Source: Streptomyces inusitatus (GTDB lineage: Bacteria > Actinomycetota > Actinomycetes > Streptomycetales > Streptomycetaceae). From it: a stretch of 64,000 nucleotides of DNA. This document shows positions 46,724 to 56,610 of the stretch, piece after piece. Position numbers and translations under genes: made by a program. Where the stretch lies: assembly GCF_014651115.1 (NCBI RefSeq), contig NZ_BMWG01000002.1, positions 372,605-436,604 on the forward strand, given 5' to 3'. The notes under the pieces were generated by a model, which saw only the letters and a list, made by a program, of their open reading frames with translations, was not told the origin of the DNA and did no database searches. The number at the start of each line of letters is the position of its first letter. Position 1 is the first letter of the stretch.

Positions 46724-46766
46724 GGGCCCGGATCCCCCGCACGAGTGAAGCGGGGGATCCGGGCCC
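46724..46766 (-). terminator. Terminator after ctaF
   Basis: A perfect 17 bp stem (46724-46740 with 46750-46766, core GGATCCCCCGC) with a 9 nt loop lies between ctaF and the L,D-transpeptidase gene. It should end the ctaCDF transcript. Confidence 0.9.
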
Positions 46767-46831
46767 GGACCGTCTGCGCGGCCCGCGCGAGGGTTCGCGC
46801 GGGCGGTGCGGCGATCAGTGGAGCCGGGGGC

Positions 46832-47230
46832 TCACTGGTTCTGGTTCTCGCCGCGGTAGTACTCGTACACCCAGCCGAAGATCCCGAAGAGGATCAGCGG
46901 GGCCGAGAAGTACATCAGCCACCAGCCCACGGCCACGGCGAGGAAGGCGAACGCCGAACCGATGCCCAGCGCGAGCGGCTGCCAGCTGTGCGGGGAGAAG
47001 AACCCCACCTCGCCGGCCTCGTCCGCGACATCGGCCTCCTGGTCGTCCTGGGCCATGGCGTCCACCCGCCTGGCCGTGAAGGCCAGGTAGTAGCCGACCA
47101 TGACGGTCAGACCGAACGCCAGGAAGAGCGCGGTGGTGCCCGCGGGCTCCTTCGACCAGACGCCGTAGAGGATGGCCACAGCGAGGATGAACACGCTGAG
47201 CCACAGGAACATCTTTCCCTGGATCTTCAC
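46832..47230 (-). CDS. ctaF: Cytochrome c oxidase subunit IV
   Basis: Actinobacterial subunit IV of aa3 oxidase, 132 residues, with four hydrophobic segments and the ending [11 protein letters not shown]. The GTG at 47230 overlaps the ctaD stop by 4 nt. Confidence 0.94.
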   Translation of the reverse strand: MKIQGKMFLWLSVFILAVAILYGVWSKEPAGTTALFLAFGLTVMVGYYLAFTARRVDAMAQDDQEADVADEAGEVGFFSPHSWQPLALGIGSAFAFLAVAVGWWLMYFSAPLILFGIFGWVYEYYRGENQNQ

Positions 47231-48966
47231 TTCGCCGCACCCTTCCCGCCGACGAGAGCCTTGTCGACCTCACCGCGATTTTCGAGCTGGTCGACAATCG
47301 CGATCTCGGGGTGGTGGAGGTCGAAGGCCGGGGATTCGGAACGGATCCGCGGAAGAGTGAGGAAGTTGTGCCGCGGCGGCGGGCAGGAAGTCGCCCATTC
47401 GAGCGAACGGCCATAACCCCACGGGTCGTCCACCTCGATCTTCTTTCCGTACTTCGCCGTCTTCCAGACGTTGTACATGAAGGGAAGAACCGAGGCTCCG
47501 AGCACGAACGAGCTAATGGTCGAAATCGTGTTCAGTGCGGTGAATCCATCGGCCGCGAGATAGTCCGCGTAACGCCGCGGCATTCCCTCCGCGCCCAGCC
47601 AGTGCTGGACCAGGAAGGTGCCGTGGAATCCGATGAACAGCGTCCAGAAGGTGATCTTGCCCAGGCGCTCGTCCAGCATCTTGCCGGTGAACTTCGGCCA
47701 CCAGAAGTGGAAGCCGGCGAACATCGCGAAGACGACGGTGCCGAAGACGACGTAGTGGAAGTGGGCCACCACGAAGTACGAGTCCGAGACGTGGAAGTCC
47801 AGCGGCGGCGAGGCCAGGATGACACCGGTCAGACCACCGAAGGTGAAGGTGATCAGGAAGCCGATCGTCCAGAGCATCGGCGTCTCGAAGGAGAGCGACC
47901 CCTTCCACATGGTGCCGATCCAGTTGAAGAACTTCACACCGGTCGGTACCGCGATCAGGAAGGTCATGAAGGAGAAGAACGGCAAGAGCACGCCGCCCGT
48001 CACATACATGTGGTGCGCCCACACCGTCACCGAGAGACCGGCGATGGCGATCGTGGCGGCCACCAGGCCCGAGTAACCGAACATCGGCTTACGGCTGAAG
48101 ACCGGGATGATCTCCGAGACGATGCCGAAGAACGGCAGGGCGATGATGTACACCTCTGGATGGCCGAAGAACCAGAAGAGGTGCTGCCACAGCAACGCGC
48201 CGCCATTGGCCGCGTCGAAGATGTGTGCGCCGAATTTCCGATCCGCCTCCAGCGCGAAGAGCGCGGCGGCGAGCACGGGGAAGGCGAGCAGGACCAGAAC
48301 ACCGGTCAGCAGCACGTTCCAGGTGAAGATCGGCATACGGAACATCGTCATACCGGGTGCGCGCATGCAGATGATCGTGGTGATGAAGTTGACCGAGCCG
48401 AGGATGGTGCCGAAGCCCGAGAGGGCCAGACCCATGATCCACATATCGGCGCCGACGCCCGGCGAGCGGACCGCGTCCGACAGCGGGGAGTAGGCGAACC
48501 AGCCGAAGTCGGCCGCACCCTGCGGGGTGAGGAAGCCGCCCACCGCGATCAGCGAACCGAAGAGGTAGAGCCAGTACGCGAACATGTTCAGCCGCGGGAA
48601 CGCCACATCGGGCGCGCCGATCTGAAGCGGCATGATCCAGTTCGCGAACCCGGCGAAGAGCGGGGTGGCGAACATCAGCAGCATGATCGTGCCATGCATG
48701 GTGAACGCCTGGTTGAACTGCTCGTTCGACATGATCTGCGTGCCCGGACGGGCCAGCTCGGCGCGCATGACGAGCGCCATCACTCCGCCGACACAGAAGA
48801 AGACGAACGAAGTGATCAGGTAAAGCGTACCGATGGTCTTGTGGTCGGTGGTGGTGAGCCACTTCACCACCACATTGCCCGGCTGCTTGCGCCGTACCGG
48901 CAGCTCGTTCTCGTATGAGTCGTCAGCTGCTGCGGCGGCACCCTGAGATTCGTTGAGGATGCTCAC
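47227..48966 (-). CDS. ctaD: Cytochrome c oxidase subunit I
   Basis: Catalytic subunit I of aa3 oxidase, 579 residues, twelve helices. Haem a and a3/CuB ligands lie in [31 protein letters not shown] (Glu and the His-Tyr pair), [10 protein letters not shown] and [11 protein letters not shown]. It reduces O2 to water and pumps protons. I use GTG 48966, which overlaps the ctaC stop by 4 nt; longer readings are ctaC shadow. Confidence 0.97.
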   Translation of the reverse strand: MSILNESQGAAAAADDSYENELPVRRKQPGNVVVKWLTTTDHKTIGTLYLITSFVFFCVGGVMALVMRAELARPGTQIMSNEQFNQAFTMHGTIMLLMFATPLFAGFANWIMPLQIGAPDVAFPRLNMFAYWLYLFGSLIAVGGFLTPQGAADFGWFAYSPLSDAVRSPGVGADMWIMGLALSGFGTILGSVNFITTIICMRAPGMTMFRMPIFTWNVLLTGVLVLLAFPVLAAALFALEADRKFGAHIFDAANGGALLWQHLFWFFGHPEVYIIALPFFGIVSEIIPVFSRKPMFGYSGLVAATIAIAGLSVTVWAHHMYVTGGVLLPFFSFMTFLIAVPTGVKFFNWIGTMWKGSLSFETPMLWTIGFLITFTFGGLTGVILASPPLDFHVSDSYFVVAHFHYVVFGTVVFAMFAGFHFWWPKFTGKMLDERLGKITFWTLFIGFHGTFLVQHWLGAEGMPRRYADYLAADGFTALNTISTISSFVLGASVLPFMYNVWKTAKYGKKIEVDDPWGYGRSLEWATSCPPPRHNFLTLPRIRSESPAFDLHHPEIAIVDQLENRGEVDKALVGGKGAAK

Positions 48967-49928
48967 AGTTGCTTCTTCTCCGCGTTTTTGGCCGGGTCCG
49001 TCTGAGCGATGCCGGACGGGATGTAGCCGGTCTGCCCCTTCTCGGCCAGCTCCTTCAGGTGCTGCTGGTAACGCTCCGGGGAGACGACCTTGACGTTGAA
49101 CAGCATCCGGGAGTGGTCGACGCCGCAGAGTTCGGCGCACTTGCCCATGAAGGTGCCCTCCTTCGTGGCCGTCACCTCGAAGGCATTGGTGTGCCCGGGG
49201 ATGACGTCCTGCTTGAAGAGGAAGGGAACCACCCAGAAGGAGTGGATCACATCACGGGAGGTCAGGATGAAACGGACCTTCTCCCCCTTGGGGAGCCACA
49301 GGGTCGGGCCCGGGTTTCCGTTCTGAGGATTGCGGGTGCCCGGGATTCCGTAGTCGTAGACGCCGCCGGCGTTGGCCGGGAGGTCCTTGATGTACTTGTC
49401 CGGAATCGCGTTCAGGTGCTTGTCGGTCTTGGCATCGCCCTTGGAGCCCTCTACATCCTCGATGTAGTTGAAGCCCCAGCTCCACTGGTAGCCGACCACA
49501 TTGATGTTGTGGACAGGCTCCTTGGAGAGGGAGAGCAGTCTCGACTCGTCACGCGCGGTGAAGTAGAAGAACACCGAGACGATGATGAGAGGGACCACCG
49601 TGTACAGCGTTTCGATGGGCACGTTGTACCGGGTCTGCGGAGGTACCTCCACCTTGGTGCGGGTGCGCCGGTGGAAGATGACGCTCCACAGGATCAGGCC
49701 CCACACCAGAACGCCCGTGACGAGCGCCGCAGCCCAGGATCCCTGCCACAGGGAGAGGATGATCGGCGCCTCTTCCGTGACCGGGGTGGGCATGCCGAGG
49801 CGTGGGAAGTCTTCCCATGTGTATTCGCAGCCGGTCGCGGTAACCAGGATCAGGCCCGCAGTCAGCGCCTGCGGCAGCTTCCGCCGCATCGGGCGCCGCG
49901 ACGAGCGGTCGGAGCCGTTGGGACTCAC
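48963..49928 (-). CDS. ctaC: Cytochrome c oxidase subunit II
   Basis: Subunit II, 321 residues. A signal ends near VTATGC (possible lipidated Cys34), and two helices follow (about 58-85 and 105-128). The CuA domain has ligands in DVIHSFWVV and [19 protein letters not shown] lies about 8 nt before GTG 49928. It accepts electrons from QcrC and is the first gene of ctaCDF. Confidence 0.96.
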   Translation of the reverse strand: MSPNGSDRSSRRPMRRKLPQALTAGLILVTATGCEYTWEDFPRLGMPTPVTEEAPIILSLWQGSWAAALVTGVLVWGLILWSVIFHRRTRTKVEVPPQTRYNVPIETLYTVVPLIIVSVFFYFTARDESRLLSLSKEPVHNINVVGYQWSWGFNYIEDVEGSKGDAKTDKHLNAIPDKYIKDLPANAGGVYDYGIPGTRNPQNGNPGPTLWLPKGEKVRFILTSRDVIHSFWVVPFLFKQDVIPGHTNAFEVTATKEGTFMGKCAELCGVDHSRMLFNVKVVSPERYQQHLKELAEKGQTGYIPSGIAQTDPAKNAEKKQL

Positions 49929-50009
49929 GTAGCGCCTTCCCGAGAGTCTCGGCCCGCGCGACGGGATGCGGCCGTCTCGCTGGTCGGTCGCCGGCCCTGA
50001 CGCGGGCAG

Positions 50010-50038
50010 GGGTTTGGATGTTTATGCGGACCAAACCC
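50010..50038. promoter_or_regulatory. Inverted repeat upstream of ctaC
   Basis: GGGTTTGG (50010-50017) and CCAAACCC (50031-50038) form a perfect 8 bp inverted repeat with a 13 nt AT-richer centre. It lies about 80 bp before the ctaC start, in the divergent region with the desulfurase gene, and is a candidate operator or leader hairpin. Confidence 0.45.
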
Positions 50039-50223
50039 TACTGGACGCTATTTGGGGTCGCGCGGGGAGGGTGCCCAACGCGCCGTCCGCCCCCCCGAAG
50101 GGGTGGAATCCCCCTGGATAACGTGGGCTTTCCCCTCGGAATCACCCGGGTATTCGGCAAGGTTTTCGGAGCCTGGGACGGGCATCTGACGCTCCCTCGG
50201 CCGCCGGGGGTTAGCGTGGCGCG

Positions 50224-51597
50224 GTGTCCTACTTCGATGCCGCGTCCTCCGCCCCTCTGCACCCGGTGGCCCGCCAGGCCCTGGCCGCCTCCCTCGACGA
50301 GGGCTGGTCCGACCCGGCCAGGCTCTATCGCGAGGGCCGCCGGGCCCGGCTGTTGCTGGACGCGGCCCGGGAGGCGGCGGCCGACGCGGTCGGCTGCCGG
50401 CCGGACGAGCTGGTCTTCACCCCGTCCGGGACGCACGCGGTCCACCTCGGCGTGTCGGGGGCGGTGGCGGGCCGACGGAGGGTCGGCCGGCGGGTGGTGG
50501 TCTCGGCGGTGGAGCACTCCTCGGTGCTCCACGCGGCGGGCGAGGAGGCGGTGCGGGTGCCCGTCGACCGATACGGCCGAGTGGCGGTGTCCGACTGGGC
50601 CGGGGCGCTGGGCGAGGGCGTGGCGCTGGCCTGTCTCCAGTCGGCCAGTCATGAGGTGGGCACCGAGCAGCCGGTGGCCGAGGCGGCCGGGGTCTGCCGG
50701 GAGGCGGGGGTGCCGCTGCTGGTGGACGCCGCCCAGTCGCTGGGCTGGGGTCCGGTCGGCGGCGACTGGTCGCTGCTGACCGCGAGCGCGCACAAGTGGG
50801 GCGGACCGGCCGGGGTGGGGCTGCTGGCGGTCCGCAAGGGGGTGCGGTTCGCGCCGCGAGGACCGGCGGACGAGCGGGAGTCGGGGCGCTCCCCCGGCTT
50901 CGAGAACATCCCGGCGATCGTGGCGGCGGCGGCCTCCCTGCGGGCGGTCCGGGCCGAGGCGCGGGAGGAGGCGGTACGGCTGCGGGCCCTGGTGGACCGG
51001 ATCCGCGCCCGGGTGCCGGAGCTGGTGCCCGACACGGAGGTGGTGGGCGACCCGGTGGGCCGGCTCCCCCATCTCGTCACCTTCTCCTGTCTCTATGTCG
51101 ACGGTGAGTCCCTGCTGCACGAGCTGGACCGGGAGGGTTTCTCGGTCTCCTCGGGCTCGTCCTGCACCTCCAGCACGCTCGAACCGAGCCATGTGCTGCG
51201 GGCGATGGGGGTGCTGAGCGAGGGCAATGTCCGGGTGTCGCTGCCCCTGGGCACCCCGGCCGAGGAGGTGGACCGCTTTCTGTCGGTGCTGCCCGGGGCG
51301 GTCGCCTCGGTACGGGAGCGCCTCGGCGCGCCGGTGGGCGCGGGGGCGGCGGCCGGCGCGGCGGCGGGGCCGTCGTCGCTGGTGGTGGACGCGCTGGGGA
51401 AGCGGTGTCCGATCCCGGTGATCGAGCTGGCGAAGGTGATCGGCCGGGTGCCGGTCGGCGGGACGGTGACGGTGCTCTCGGACGACGAGGCGGCCCGGCT
51501 GGACATCCCGGCGTGGTGCGGGATGCGGGGCCAGGAGTATGTGGGGGCCGAGGAGAGGGAGCGGGGCGCGGCCTATCTGGTGCGGCGCGCCGAGTAG
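50224..51597 (+). CDS. Cysteine desulfurase fused to a TusA-like sulfur carrier domain
   Basis: PLP enzyme (about 1-365) with a C-terminal TusA domain (about 385-455). The desulfurase part has the PLP-lysine in LTASAHKWGGPAG, the aspartate in LLVDAAQSLGW and a catalytic cysteine loop in SVSSGSSCTSSTLEPSHVL. The TusA part has the active KRCPIPVIELAKVIGRVPVGG motif and ends in a strand. The two are joined by an Ala/Gly linker. It likely makes a persulfide and relays it to its own TusA domain for tRNA thiolation or cofactor synthesis. The start is GTG 50224. It is divergent from ctaC. Confidence 0.9.
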   Translation: MSYFDAASSAPLHPVARQALAASLDEGWSDPARLYREGRRARLLLDAAREAAADAVGCRPDELVFTPSGTHAVHLGVSGAVAGRRRVGRRVVVSAVEHSSVLHAAGEEAVRVPVDRYGRVAVSDWAGALGEGVALACLQSASHEVGTEQPVAEAAGVCREAGVPLLVDAAQSLGWGPVGGDWSLLTASAHKWGGPAGVGLLAVRKGVRFAPRGPADERESGRSPGFENIPAIVAAAASLRAVRAEAREEAVRLRALVDRIRARVPELVPDTEVVGDPVGRLPHLVTFSCLYVDGESLLHELDREGFSVSSGSSCTSSTLEPSHVLRAMGVLSEGNVRVSLPLGTPAEEVDRFLSVLPGAVASVRERLGAPVGAGAAAGAAAGPSSLVVDALGKRCPIPVIELAKVIGRVPVGGTVTVLSDDEAARLDIPAWCGMRGQEYVGAEERERGAAYLVRRAE

Positions 51598-51615
51598 AGC
51601 GTCTCCATACAGGGG

Positions 51616-51645
51616 CTCCCCCCGGGCCGCCGGGCCCGGGGGGAG
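51616..51645. terminator. Bidirectional terminator, desulfurase / PfkB kinase
   Basis: A perfect 13 bp stem CTCCCCCCGGGCC/GGCCCGGGGGGAG (51616-51628 with 51633-51645) with loop GCCG lies between convergent genes. Confidence 0.88.
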
Positions 51646-51653
51646 GGCGCTCG

Positions 51654-52628
51654 TCAGCCGAGGTGGCGCTCGACCTCGGCGCCGGCCTCGTCGCCGTAGG
51701 CCTTCTTGAAGCGGTCCATGAAGTGGGCGCGGCGGAGGGTGTACTCCTGGGTGCCCAGGGTCTCGATCACCAGGGTGGCGAGCATGCAGCCGACCTGGGC
51801 GGCGCGCTCGTGGCCCACGCCCCAGGAGAGACCGGAGAGGAAGCCCGCGCGGAAGGCGTCGCCGACTCCGGTGGGGTCGACCTTGGCGTCCTCGGCCGGG
51901 CAGCCGACCTCGATGGCCTCTTCGCCGATCCGCTCGATGCGGACTCCGCGCGAGCCGAGGGTGGTCACCCGGTGGCCGACCTTGGCGAGGATCTCGTCGT
52001 CGCTCCAGCCGGTCTTGGACTCGATGAGCCCCTTCTCGTACTCGTTGGAGAAGAGGTAGGTGGCGCCTTCCAGGAGGGTGCGGATGTCGTCGCCGCTCAT
52101 CCGGGCGATCTGCTGCGAGAAGTCCGCGGCGAAGGGGATGTTCCGCGAGCGGCACTCCTCCGTGTGGCGGAGCATCGCCTCGGGGTCGTCCGCCCCGATC
52201 AGCACCAGGTCGAGCGCGCCGGTGCGCTCGACGACGGACTGGAGTTCGATGAGGCGGGCCTCGCTCATCGCGCCCGTGTAGAAGGAGCCGATCTGGTTGT
52301 GGTCGGCGTCGGTGGTGCAGACGAAGCGCGCGGTGTGCAGCACTTCGGAGATCCGCACGGATCCGGTGTCCACGCCGTGGCGGTCGAGCCAGGCGCGGTA
52401 CTCGTCGAAGTCCGAGCCGGCCGCGCCGACCAGGATCGGGCCGGTGCCCAGCTGGCCCATGCCGAAGCAGATGTTCGCCGCGACACCGCCCCTGCGCACA
52501 TCGAGGGTGTCGACGAGGAACGAGAGGGAGACCGTGTGCAACTGGTCGGCGACTAGCTGATCGGCGAAACGACCGGGAAAGGTCATGAGATGGTCGGTTG
52601 CGATGGAGCCGGTGACTGCGATTCGCAC
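51654..52628 (-). CDS. PfkB-family carbohydrate kinase, probably adenosine kinase
   Basis: Sugar/nucleoside kinase, 324 residues. The N-terminal glycine signature (RRGGVAANICFGMGQLG) and the C-terminal catalytic DPTGVGDAFRAGFLSGL (Asp base) mark the PfkB fold. It resembles mycobacterial adenosine kinase, including the position next to qcr/cta genes, so adenosine salvage is likely, but substrate is inferred. GTG 52628 has AGGAG about 10 nt upstream. Confidence 0.85.
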   Translation of the reverse strand: MRIAVTGSIATDHLMTFPGRFADQLVADQLHTVSLSFLVDTLDVRRGGVAANICFGMGQLGTGPILVGAAGSDFDEYRAWLDRHGVDTGSVRISEVLHTARFVCTTDADHNQIGSFYTGAMSEARLIELQSVVERTGALDLVLIGADDPEAMLRHTEECRSRNIPFAADFSQQIARMSGDDIRTLLEGATYLFSNEYEKGLIESKTGWSDDEILAKVGHRVTTLGSRGVRIERIGEEAIEVGCPAEDAKVDPTGVGDAFRAGFLSGLSWGVGHERAAQVGCMLATLVIETLGTQEYTLRRAHFMDRFKKAYGDEAGAEVERHLG

Positions 52629-52757
52629 GGCGATGCGCTCCTGTGGCGGGGTGTGGATGACGCTTAACGCTACCCGTTCCCGGATCGACAACCGATGGGG
52701 CGAAACTACCCGATAGTAGCTCTTTTTACCGTGTTCCCTGGTGCGTACGGTGCAGAT

Positions 52758-52964
52758 ATGACGAACTCTCGCCGTTCCCCTGTCGTACGCGAGTCCGAAT
52801 TCACTCTGTCCCAGCTACGGGGTGACTGCGTCCGGATGGCACCCCACTGGGTGGTTCCCGCGACCGCCGCGCCCGTGCCCGTGCCCGCGTCCCGCATCCG
52901 TGGTGTAGTCGTCTCGGCGGCCTCGGCCCGGCTGGTCGACGCCATGTCCGAGTACGGCGACTGA
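52758..52964 (+). CDS. Small protein of unknown function
   Basis: A 68-residue protein (MTNSRRSPVVRESEFTL onward) with a charged N-terminus, one hydrophobic Val/Ala/Pro-rich middle and an acidic end. There is no domain I recognise. Codon use is like that of the neighbours. It is divergent from the PfkB kinase gene and 112 bp before the next membrane-anchored protein. The start at ATG 52758 rather than 52695 is chosen because the 21 extra residues overlap the AT-rich promoter region. Confidence 0.6.
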   Translation: MTNSRRSPVVRESEFTLSQLRGDCVRMAPHWVVPATAAPVPVPASRIRGVVVSAASARLVDAMSEYGD

Positions 52965-53076
52965 GGGAGTTCCGCACGGCGCCGGCGCCGTCAGACGCGT
53001 CCGGGGAACCGGGTGCGCCTCTGCTCCGTCCCACCCACGCCCCGGGTCGCCGGGACGGGAGACAAGGAGCGATGCG

Positions 53077-54618
53077 GTGAGCGGTACGGAGAACACGCAC
53101 GACGGTCCATCTCGCGGGCGTCCCCGGCTGATCGCGGCCGTGGCCGCGGCGGTGCTGATCGCGGGGGGCGGCAGCGCCTACTTCGCCTCGGCGGGGTTCG
53201 GCGCGAGCGGGGACGGCGGCCGTACGGACGCGAAGAGCGGCGCGCCGGAGAGTGTCCCGCCCCGGCTCGGGATCGGCTCCGGCGAGCGGGACGGCCGGAT
53301 CGCGCCCGGTGAGCCGGACCCCTCGGGAGGGCCCCGGTACACGGTCGAGGGCGAGCTGTCCGCGGGCCCGGAGCGGGCCCCGGTCTACCGGGCGACGGGC
53401 ACGGTCTCCGGGCCCGAGGTGGCCCGGCTCGCCGAGGCGCTGGAACTGCCGGGGACGCCCCGCTCGGCGGGCCCCCAGTGGACGATCGGGGCGAGCGGGG
53501 ACGGCACCGATCCCCTGCTCCGGGTCGACACGGCCGCGCCGGGGAGCTGGACGTACACCCTCTCCCCCGGCGGCGACAACTGCCGAGGGGGCAAGGAGTG
53601 CCCGGAGCTGGACAGCACCGGTGACACCGGCGACACCGGGACCCCGCCGGACGAGCGGACCGCGAAGGAGGCCGCCGCCCCGGTGCTGAAGGCGCTCGGC
53701 CAGGACGGCGCGAAGCTGGACGCGCGGCAGACGATCGGTTCGCTCCGGGTGGTCAACGCCGATCCGGTGGTCGGCGGGCTGGCGACGTACGGCTGGTCGA
53801 CCGATCTCCAGATCGACGCGGACGGCCGGGTGGTGCGCGCCGCCGGGAATCTGAAGCCGCCGGTGAAGGGCGAGGAGTACCCGGTGCTCTCCGCCGCCGA
53901 GACGCTGGAGCGGCTGAACGCGGGCCCGGGCGCGGGCACGGACTCGGCCGTACGGGATCCCCGCTGCGCGCCCCGGCTGCCGGGCGGCGGTGGCGGTTCG
54001 GGGCACGACGTCCCGTGCGGGCCGCAGGCCTGCGCGTCGGCGGTGCCGCTGGACGGCGGCGGGGCGGGGACGGCGGCGGTGCCGGAGGAGGACCCCTGCG
54101 AGGGGGAGAGCACTCCGGCCGCACCTCCGGCCAAGAAGGTCATCAAGGTGACCGGGGCGTCCTTCGCGCTCTCCGCGCAGTACGCGGACGGGCGGCCGGT
54201 GCTGGTGCCGTCCTGGCTGTTCCGGGCGGAGCCGGGCGGCTCGATGCCCGCGTACACGGTGGCCGAGCCCGCGGTGGAGCCCTCTTTCCTGCGGGAGCCG
54301 TCGGTGCCGCCGAAGGAGGCGCCCTCGCCGTCGGAGGCCCCGGCCGCGGGCGACGGCCGGATCCTGTCGTACAGCGCGGAAGGACGGGCGCTGACCGTCA
54401 CCTTCTGGGGCGGGGTGTGCGGCGAGTACCGGGTGACCGCGGCGGAGAGCGGCGAGCGGGTGACGGTGCGGATCGTCGAACCGGAGCTGAAGCCCGGTGA
54501 GGCCTGCATCGCCCTGGCGAAGGAGATCAGGAAGACAGTGACGCTGGAGAAGCCGCTGGGCGGCCGCGAGGTCGTGGACGCGGACAGCGGCGAGAAGGTC
54601 GCCCGGGCGTCCGGCTGA
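53077..54618 (+). CDS. Membrane-anchored extracytoplasmic protein of unknown function
   Basis: A 513-residue protein with one N-terminal transmembrane segment (LIAAVAAAVLIAGGGSAYFA, about 18-38) and a long exterior part rich in Gly, Pro and Ala. Six or more cysteines in the exterior half (NCRGGKECPE, RCAPRLPGG, PCGPQACAS, DPCEGE, GVCGEYRV, GEACIALA) suggest disulfides. AGGAG lies 8 nt before GTG 53077. I do not recognise a domain. Confidence 0.75.
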   Translation: MSGTENTHDGPSRGRPRLIAAVAAAVLIAGGGSAYFASAGFGASGDGGRTDAKSGAPESVPPRLGIGSGERDGRIAPGEPDPSGGPRYTVEGELSAGPERAPVYRATGTVSGPEVARLAEALELPGTPRSAGPQWTIGASGDGTDPLLRVDTAAPGSWTYTLSPGGDNCRGGKECPELDSTGDTGDTGTPPDERTAKEAAAPVLKALGQDGAKLDARQTIGSLRVVNADPVVGGLATYGWSTDLQIDADGRVVRAAGNLKPPVKGEEYPVLSAAETLERLNAGPGAGTDSAVRDPRCAPRLPGGGGGSGHDVPCGPQACASAVPLDGGGAGTAAVPEEDPCEGESTPAAPPAKKVIKVTGASFALSAQYADGRPVLVPSWLFRAEPGGSMPAYTVAEPAVEPSFLREPSVPPKEAPSPSEAPAAGDGRILSYSAEGRALTVTFWGGVCGEYRVTAAESGERVTVRIVEPELKPGEACIALAKEIRKTVTLEKPLGGREVVDADSGEKVARASG

Positions 54619-54635
54619 CCGGATCCGCCCACAAC

Positions 54636-54694
54636 GCTGAACGGCGGAAGGCGGCGGCCCCTGGACCGGGGGTCGCCGCCTTCCGCCGTTCAGC
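54636..54694. terminator. Very strong bidirectional terminator
   Basis: A perfect 21 bp stem (54636-54656 with 54674-54694; core GAACGGCGGAAGGCGGCG) and a 17 nt loop separate the convergent membrane protein and erpA genes. Confidence 0.92.
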
Positions 54695-54706
54695 GGTTCA
54701 GAAGAC

Positions 54707-55063
54707 TTAGCTGAAGGAGTCCCCGCAGGCGCAGGATCCCGTGGCGTTGGGGTTGTCGATGGTGAAGCCCTGCTTCTCGATGGTGTCCACGAAGTCGATA
54801 GAGGCGCCGCCGAGGTAGGGGGCGCTCATCCGGTCGGTGACGACCTTGACGCCGTCGAAGTCCTTCACGACATCGCCGTCGAGCGAACGCTCGTCGAAGA
54901 AGAGCTGGTAGCGCAGGCCGGAGCAGCCACCGGGCTGAACGGCGACGCGCAGCGCCAGATCGTCCCGGCCTTCCTGGTCCAGCAGGCCCTTGACCTTGGC
55001 CGCGGCGGCGTCGGAGAGGAGGATGCCGTCGTTCACGGTGGTGGTCTCGTCCGATACGGACAT
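54707..55063 (-). CDS. erpA: Iron-sulfur cluster insertion protein (ErpA/HesB family)
   Basis: A-type Fe-S carrier, 118 residues. The three conserved cysteines are in QPGGCSGLRY and in the C-terminal SCACGDSF. It delivers clusters to enzymes; NadA, encoded divergently next door, is itself a [4Fe-4S] enzyme. ATG 55063 has GGGAG 11 nt upstream; ATG 55072 is only 2 nt from that site and is less likely. Confidence 0.94.
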   Translation of the reverse strand: MSVSDETTTVNDGILLSDAAAAKVKGLLDQEGRDDLALRVAVQPGGCSGLRYQLFFDERSLDGDVVKDFDGVKVVTDRMSAPYLGGASIDFVDTIEKQGFTIDNPNATGSCACGDSFS

Positions 55064-55260
55064 CTGCTTCATCACTCCCGGGATGGGTCTCCCCAGCGGA
55101 GGCGGGGGAATACGGAGACTGCTTGCCGACAATGGCAACCGGCTTGGCCGCGGATTCATTCCGGGCCGGAGGCGTTCTTTCCCTTTCATGCTCGCACACC
55201 GCTCCCGCCGGGGGTGCGGCACGGCGGACCGGGGGTGCGTCACATCGACGCTATGGGCAT

Positions 55261-55307
55261 CGTCAAAGTGACATGAAGCGGTTATGATAGATAGCGTCAA
55301 ATAGACG
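55261..55307 (+). promoter_or_regulatory. nadA promoter with paired CGTCAAAnnGAC repeats
   Basis: CGTCAAAGTGAC (55261-55272) and CGTCAAATAGAC (55295-55306) are direct repeats 34 bp apart, matching at 10 of 12 bases. They flank a -10-like TATGAT (55283-55288). Each is also a short inverted repeat. This layout suits a repressor that responds to NAD or quinolinate status. Confidence 0.5.
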
Positions 55308-55343
55308 AAAAGGTCTGTACAGAAAATAGAAAGGGTGTGTGTC

Positions 55344-56537
55344 GTGACCACCGCCCAGACCCGTACGGAGTCGCAGGACGTGCTCGATGTACAGCCGACC
55401 CCGCTCGCCCTGCTGCTGCTCGGCCGGGAGGCCGACCCCCGCAGCGAGCGCGGCGTGGAGTGCCCCGGCGATCTGCCCTCCCCCTCCGACCCGAACCTGG
55501 TGGCGCGCGCCCGCGCCGCCAAGGAGAAGCTCGGGGAGAAGGTCTTCGTCCTGGGTCACCACTACCAGCGTGACGAGGTCATCCAGTTCGCCGATGTCAC
55601 GGGCGACTCCTTCAAGCTGGCGAAGGACGCGGCGGCGCGGCCGGAGGCCGAGTACATCGTCTTCTGCGGTGTCCACTTCATGGCGGAGTCCGCGGACATC
55701 CTCACCTCCGACGACCAGAAGGTCGTGCTGCCGGACCTCGCCGCCGGCTGTTCCATGGCGGACATGGCGACGGCCGAGCAGGTCGCGGAGTGCTGGGACA
55801 CGCTGACCGACGCCGGGGTGGCCGAGCAGGTCGTCCCCGTCTCGTACATGAACTCCTCGGCGGACATCAAGGCGTTCACCGGCAAGCACGGCGGCACCAT
55901 CTGCACCTCGTCCAATGCCAAGCGGGCCCTGGACTGGGCCTTCGAGCAGGGCGAGAAGGTGCTCTTCCTGCCCGACCAGCACCTCGGGCGGAACACCGCG
56001 GTCCGGGACATGGGCCTCTCGCTGGACGACTGCGTCCTCTACAACCCGCACAAGCCGAACGGCGGGCTCACCGTCGAGGAGCTGCGCGCGGCCAAGATGA
56101 TCCTCTGGCGCGGCCACTGCTCGGTGCACGGCCGGTTCTCGCTGGAGTCGGTCGAGGATGTGCGCGCCCGGATCCCGGGGGTGCGGGTGCTGGTCCACCC
56201 CGAGTGCAAGCACGAGGTCGTGGCGGCGGCGGACGAGGTCGGCTCGACGGAGTACATCATCAAGGCCCTGGACGCGGCTCCCGCCGGGTCGAAGTGGGCG
56301 ATCGGCACGGAGCTGAATCTGGTGCGCCGGCTGGCGAACGCGCACCCCGACAAGGAGGTCGTCTTCCTCGACAAGACGGTCTGCTTCTGCTCGACCATGA
56401 ACCGGATCGATCTGCCGCATCTGGTCTGGGCCCTGGAGTCGCTCGCCGAGGGCTCGCTGGTCAACCGGATCCAGGTGGACCGGGAGACCGAGAGCTTCGC
56501 GAAGCTGGCGCTGGAGCGGATGCTCGCACTGCCGTAG
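55344..56537 (+). CDS. nadA: Quinolinate synthase
   Basis: [4Fe-4S] enzyme that condenses iminoaspartate with dihydroxyacetone phosphate to quinolinate for NAD synthesis. The 397-residue protein has GHHYQRDEVIQFADVTGDSF, VFCGVHFMAESADIL, and cluster cysteines in LAAGCSMADMA, HPECKHEV and KTVCFCSTM. I chose GTG 55344 (AAAGGG about 9 nt upstream) over GTG 55335. No nadB or nadC follows; a strong terminator does. Confidence 0.95.
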   Translation: MTTAQTRTESQDVLDVQPTPLALLLLGREADPRSERGVECPGDLPSPSDPNLVARARAAKEKLGEKVFVLGHHYQRDEVIQFADVTGDSFKLAKDAAARPEAEYIVFCGVHFMAESADILTSDDQKVVLPDLAAGCSMADMATAEQVAECWDTLTDAGVAEQVVPVSYMNSSADIKAFTGKHGGTICTSSNAKRALDWAFEQGEKVLFLPDQHLGRNTAVRDMGLSLDDCVLYNPHKPNGGLTVEELRAAKMILWRGHCSVHGRFSLESVEDVRARIPGVRVLVHPECKHEVVAAADEVGSTEYIIKALDAAPAGSKWAIGTELNLVRRLANAHPDKEVVFLDKTVCFCSTMNRIDLPHLVWALESLAEGSLVNRIQVDRETESFAKLALERMLALP

Positions 56538-56556
56538 CGGCCCCCGCCCGGAAAAG

Positions 56557-56597
56557 CGCCCGGCCCGGACCCCCTCCACAGGGGTCCGGGCCGGGCG
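56557..56597. terminator. Bidirectional terminator, nadA / RND exporter
   Basis: A perfect 17 bp stem (56557-56573 with 56581-56597; core GCCCGGCCCGGACCCC) and a 7 nt loop, with AAAA on one side and TTCTT on the other, lie between convergent genes. Confidence 0.93.
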
Positions 56598-56610
56598 TTC
56601 TTGTGCGCGG

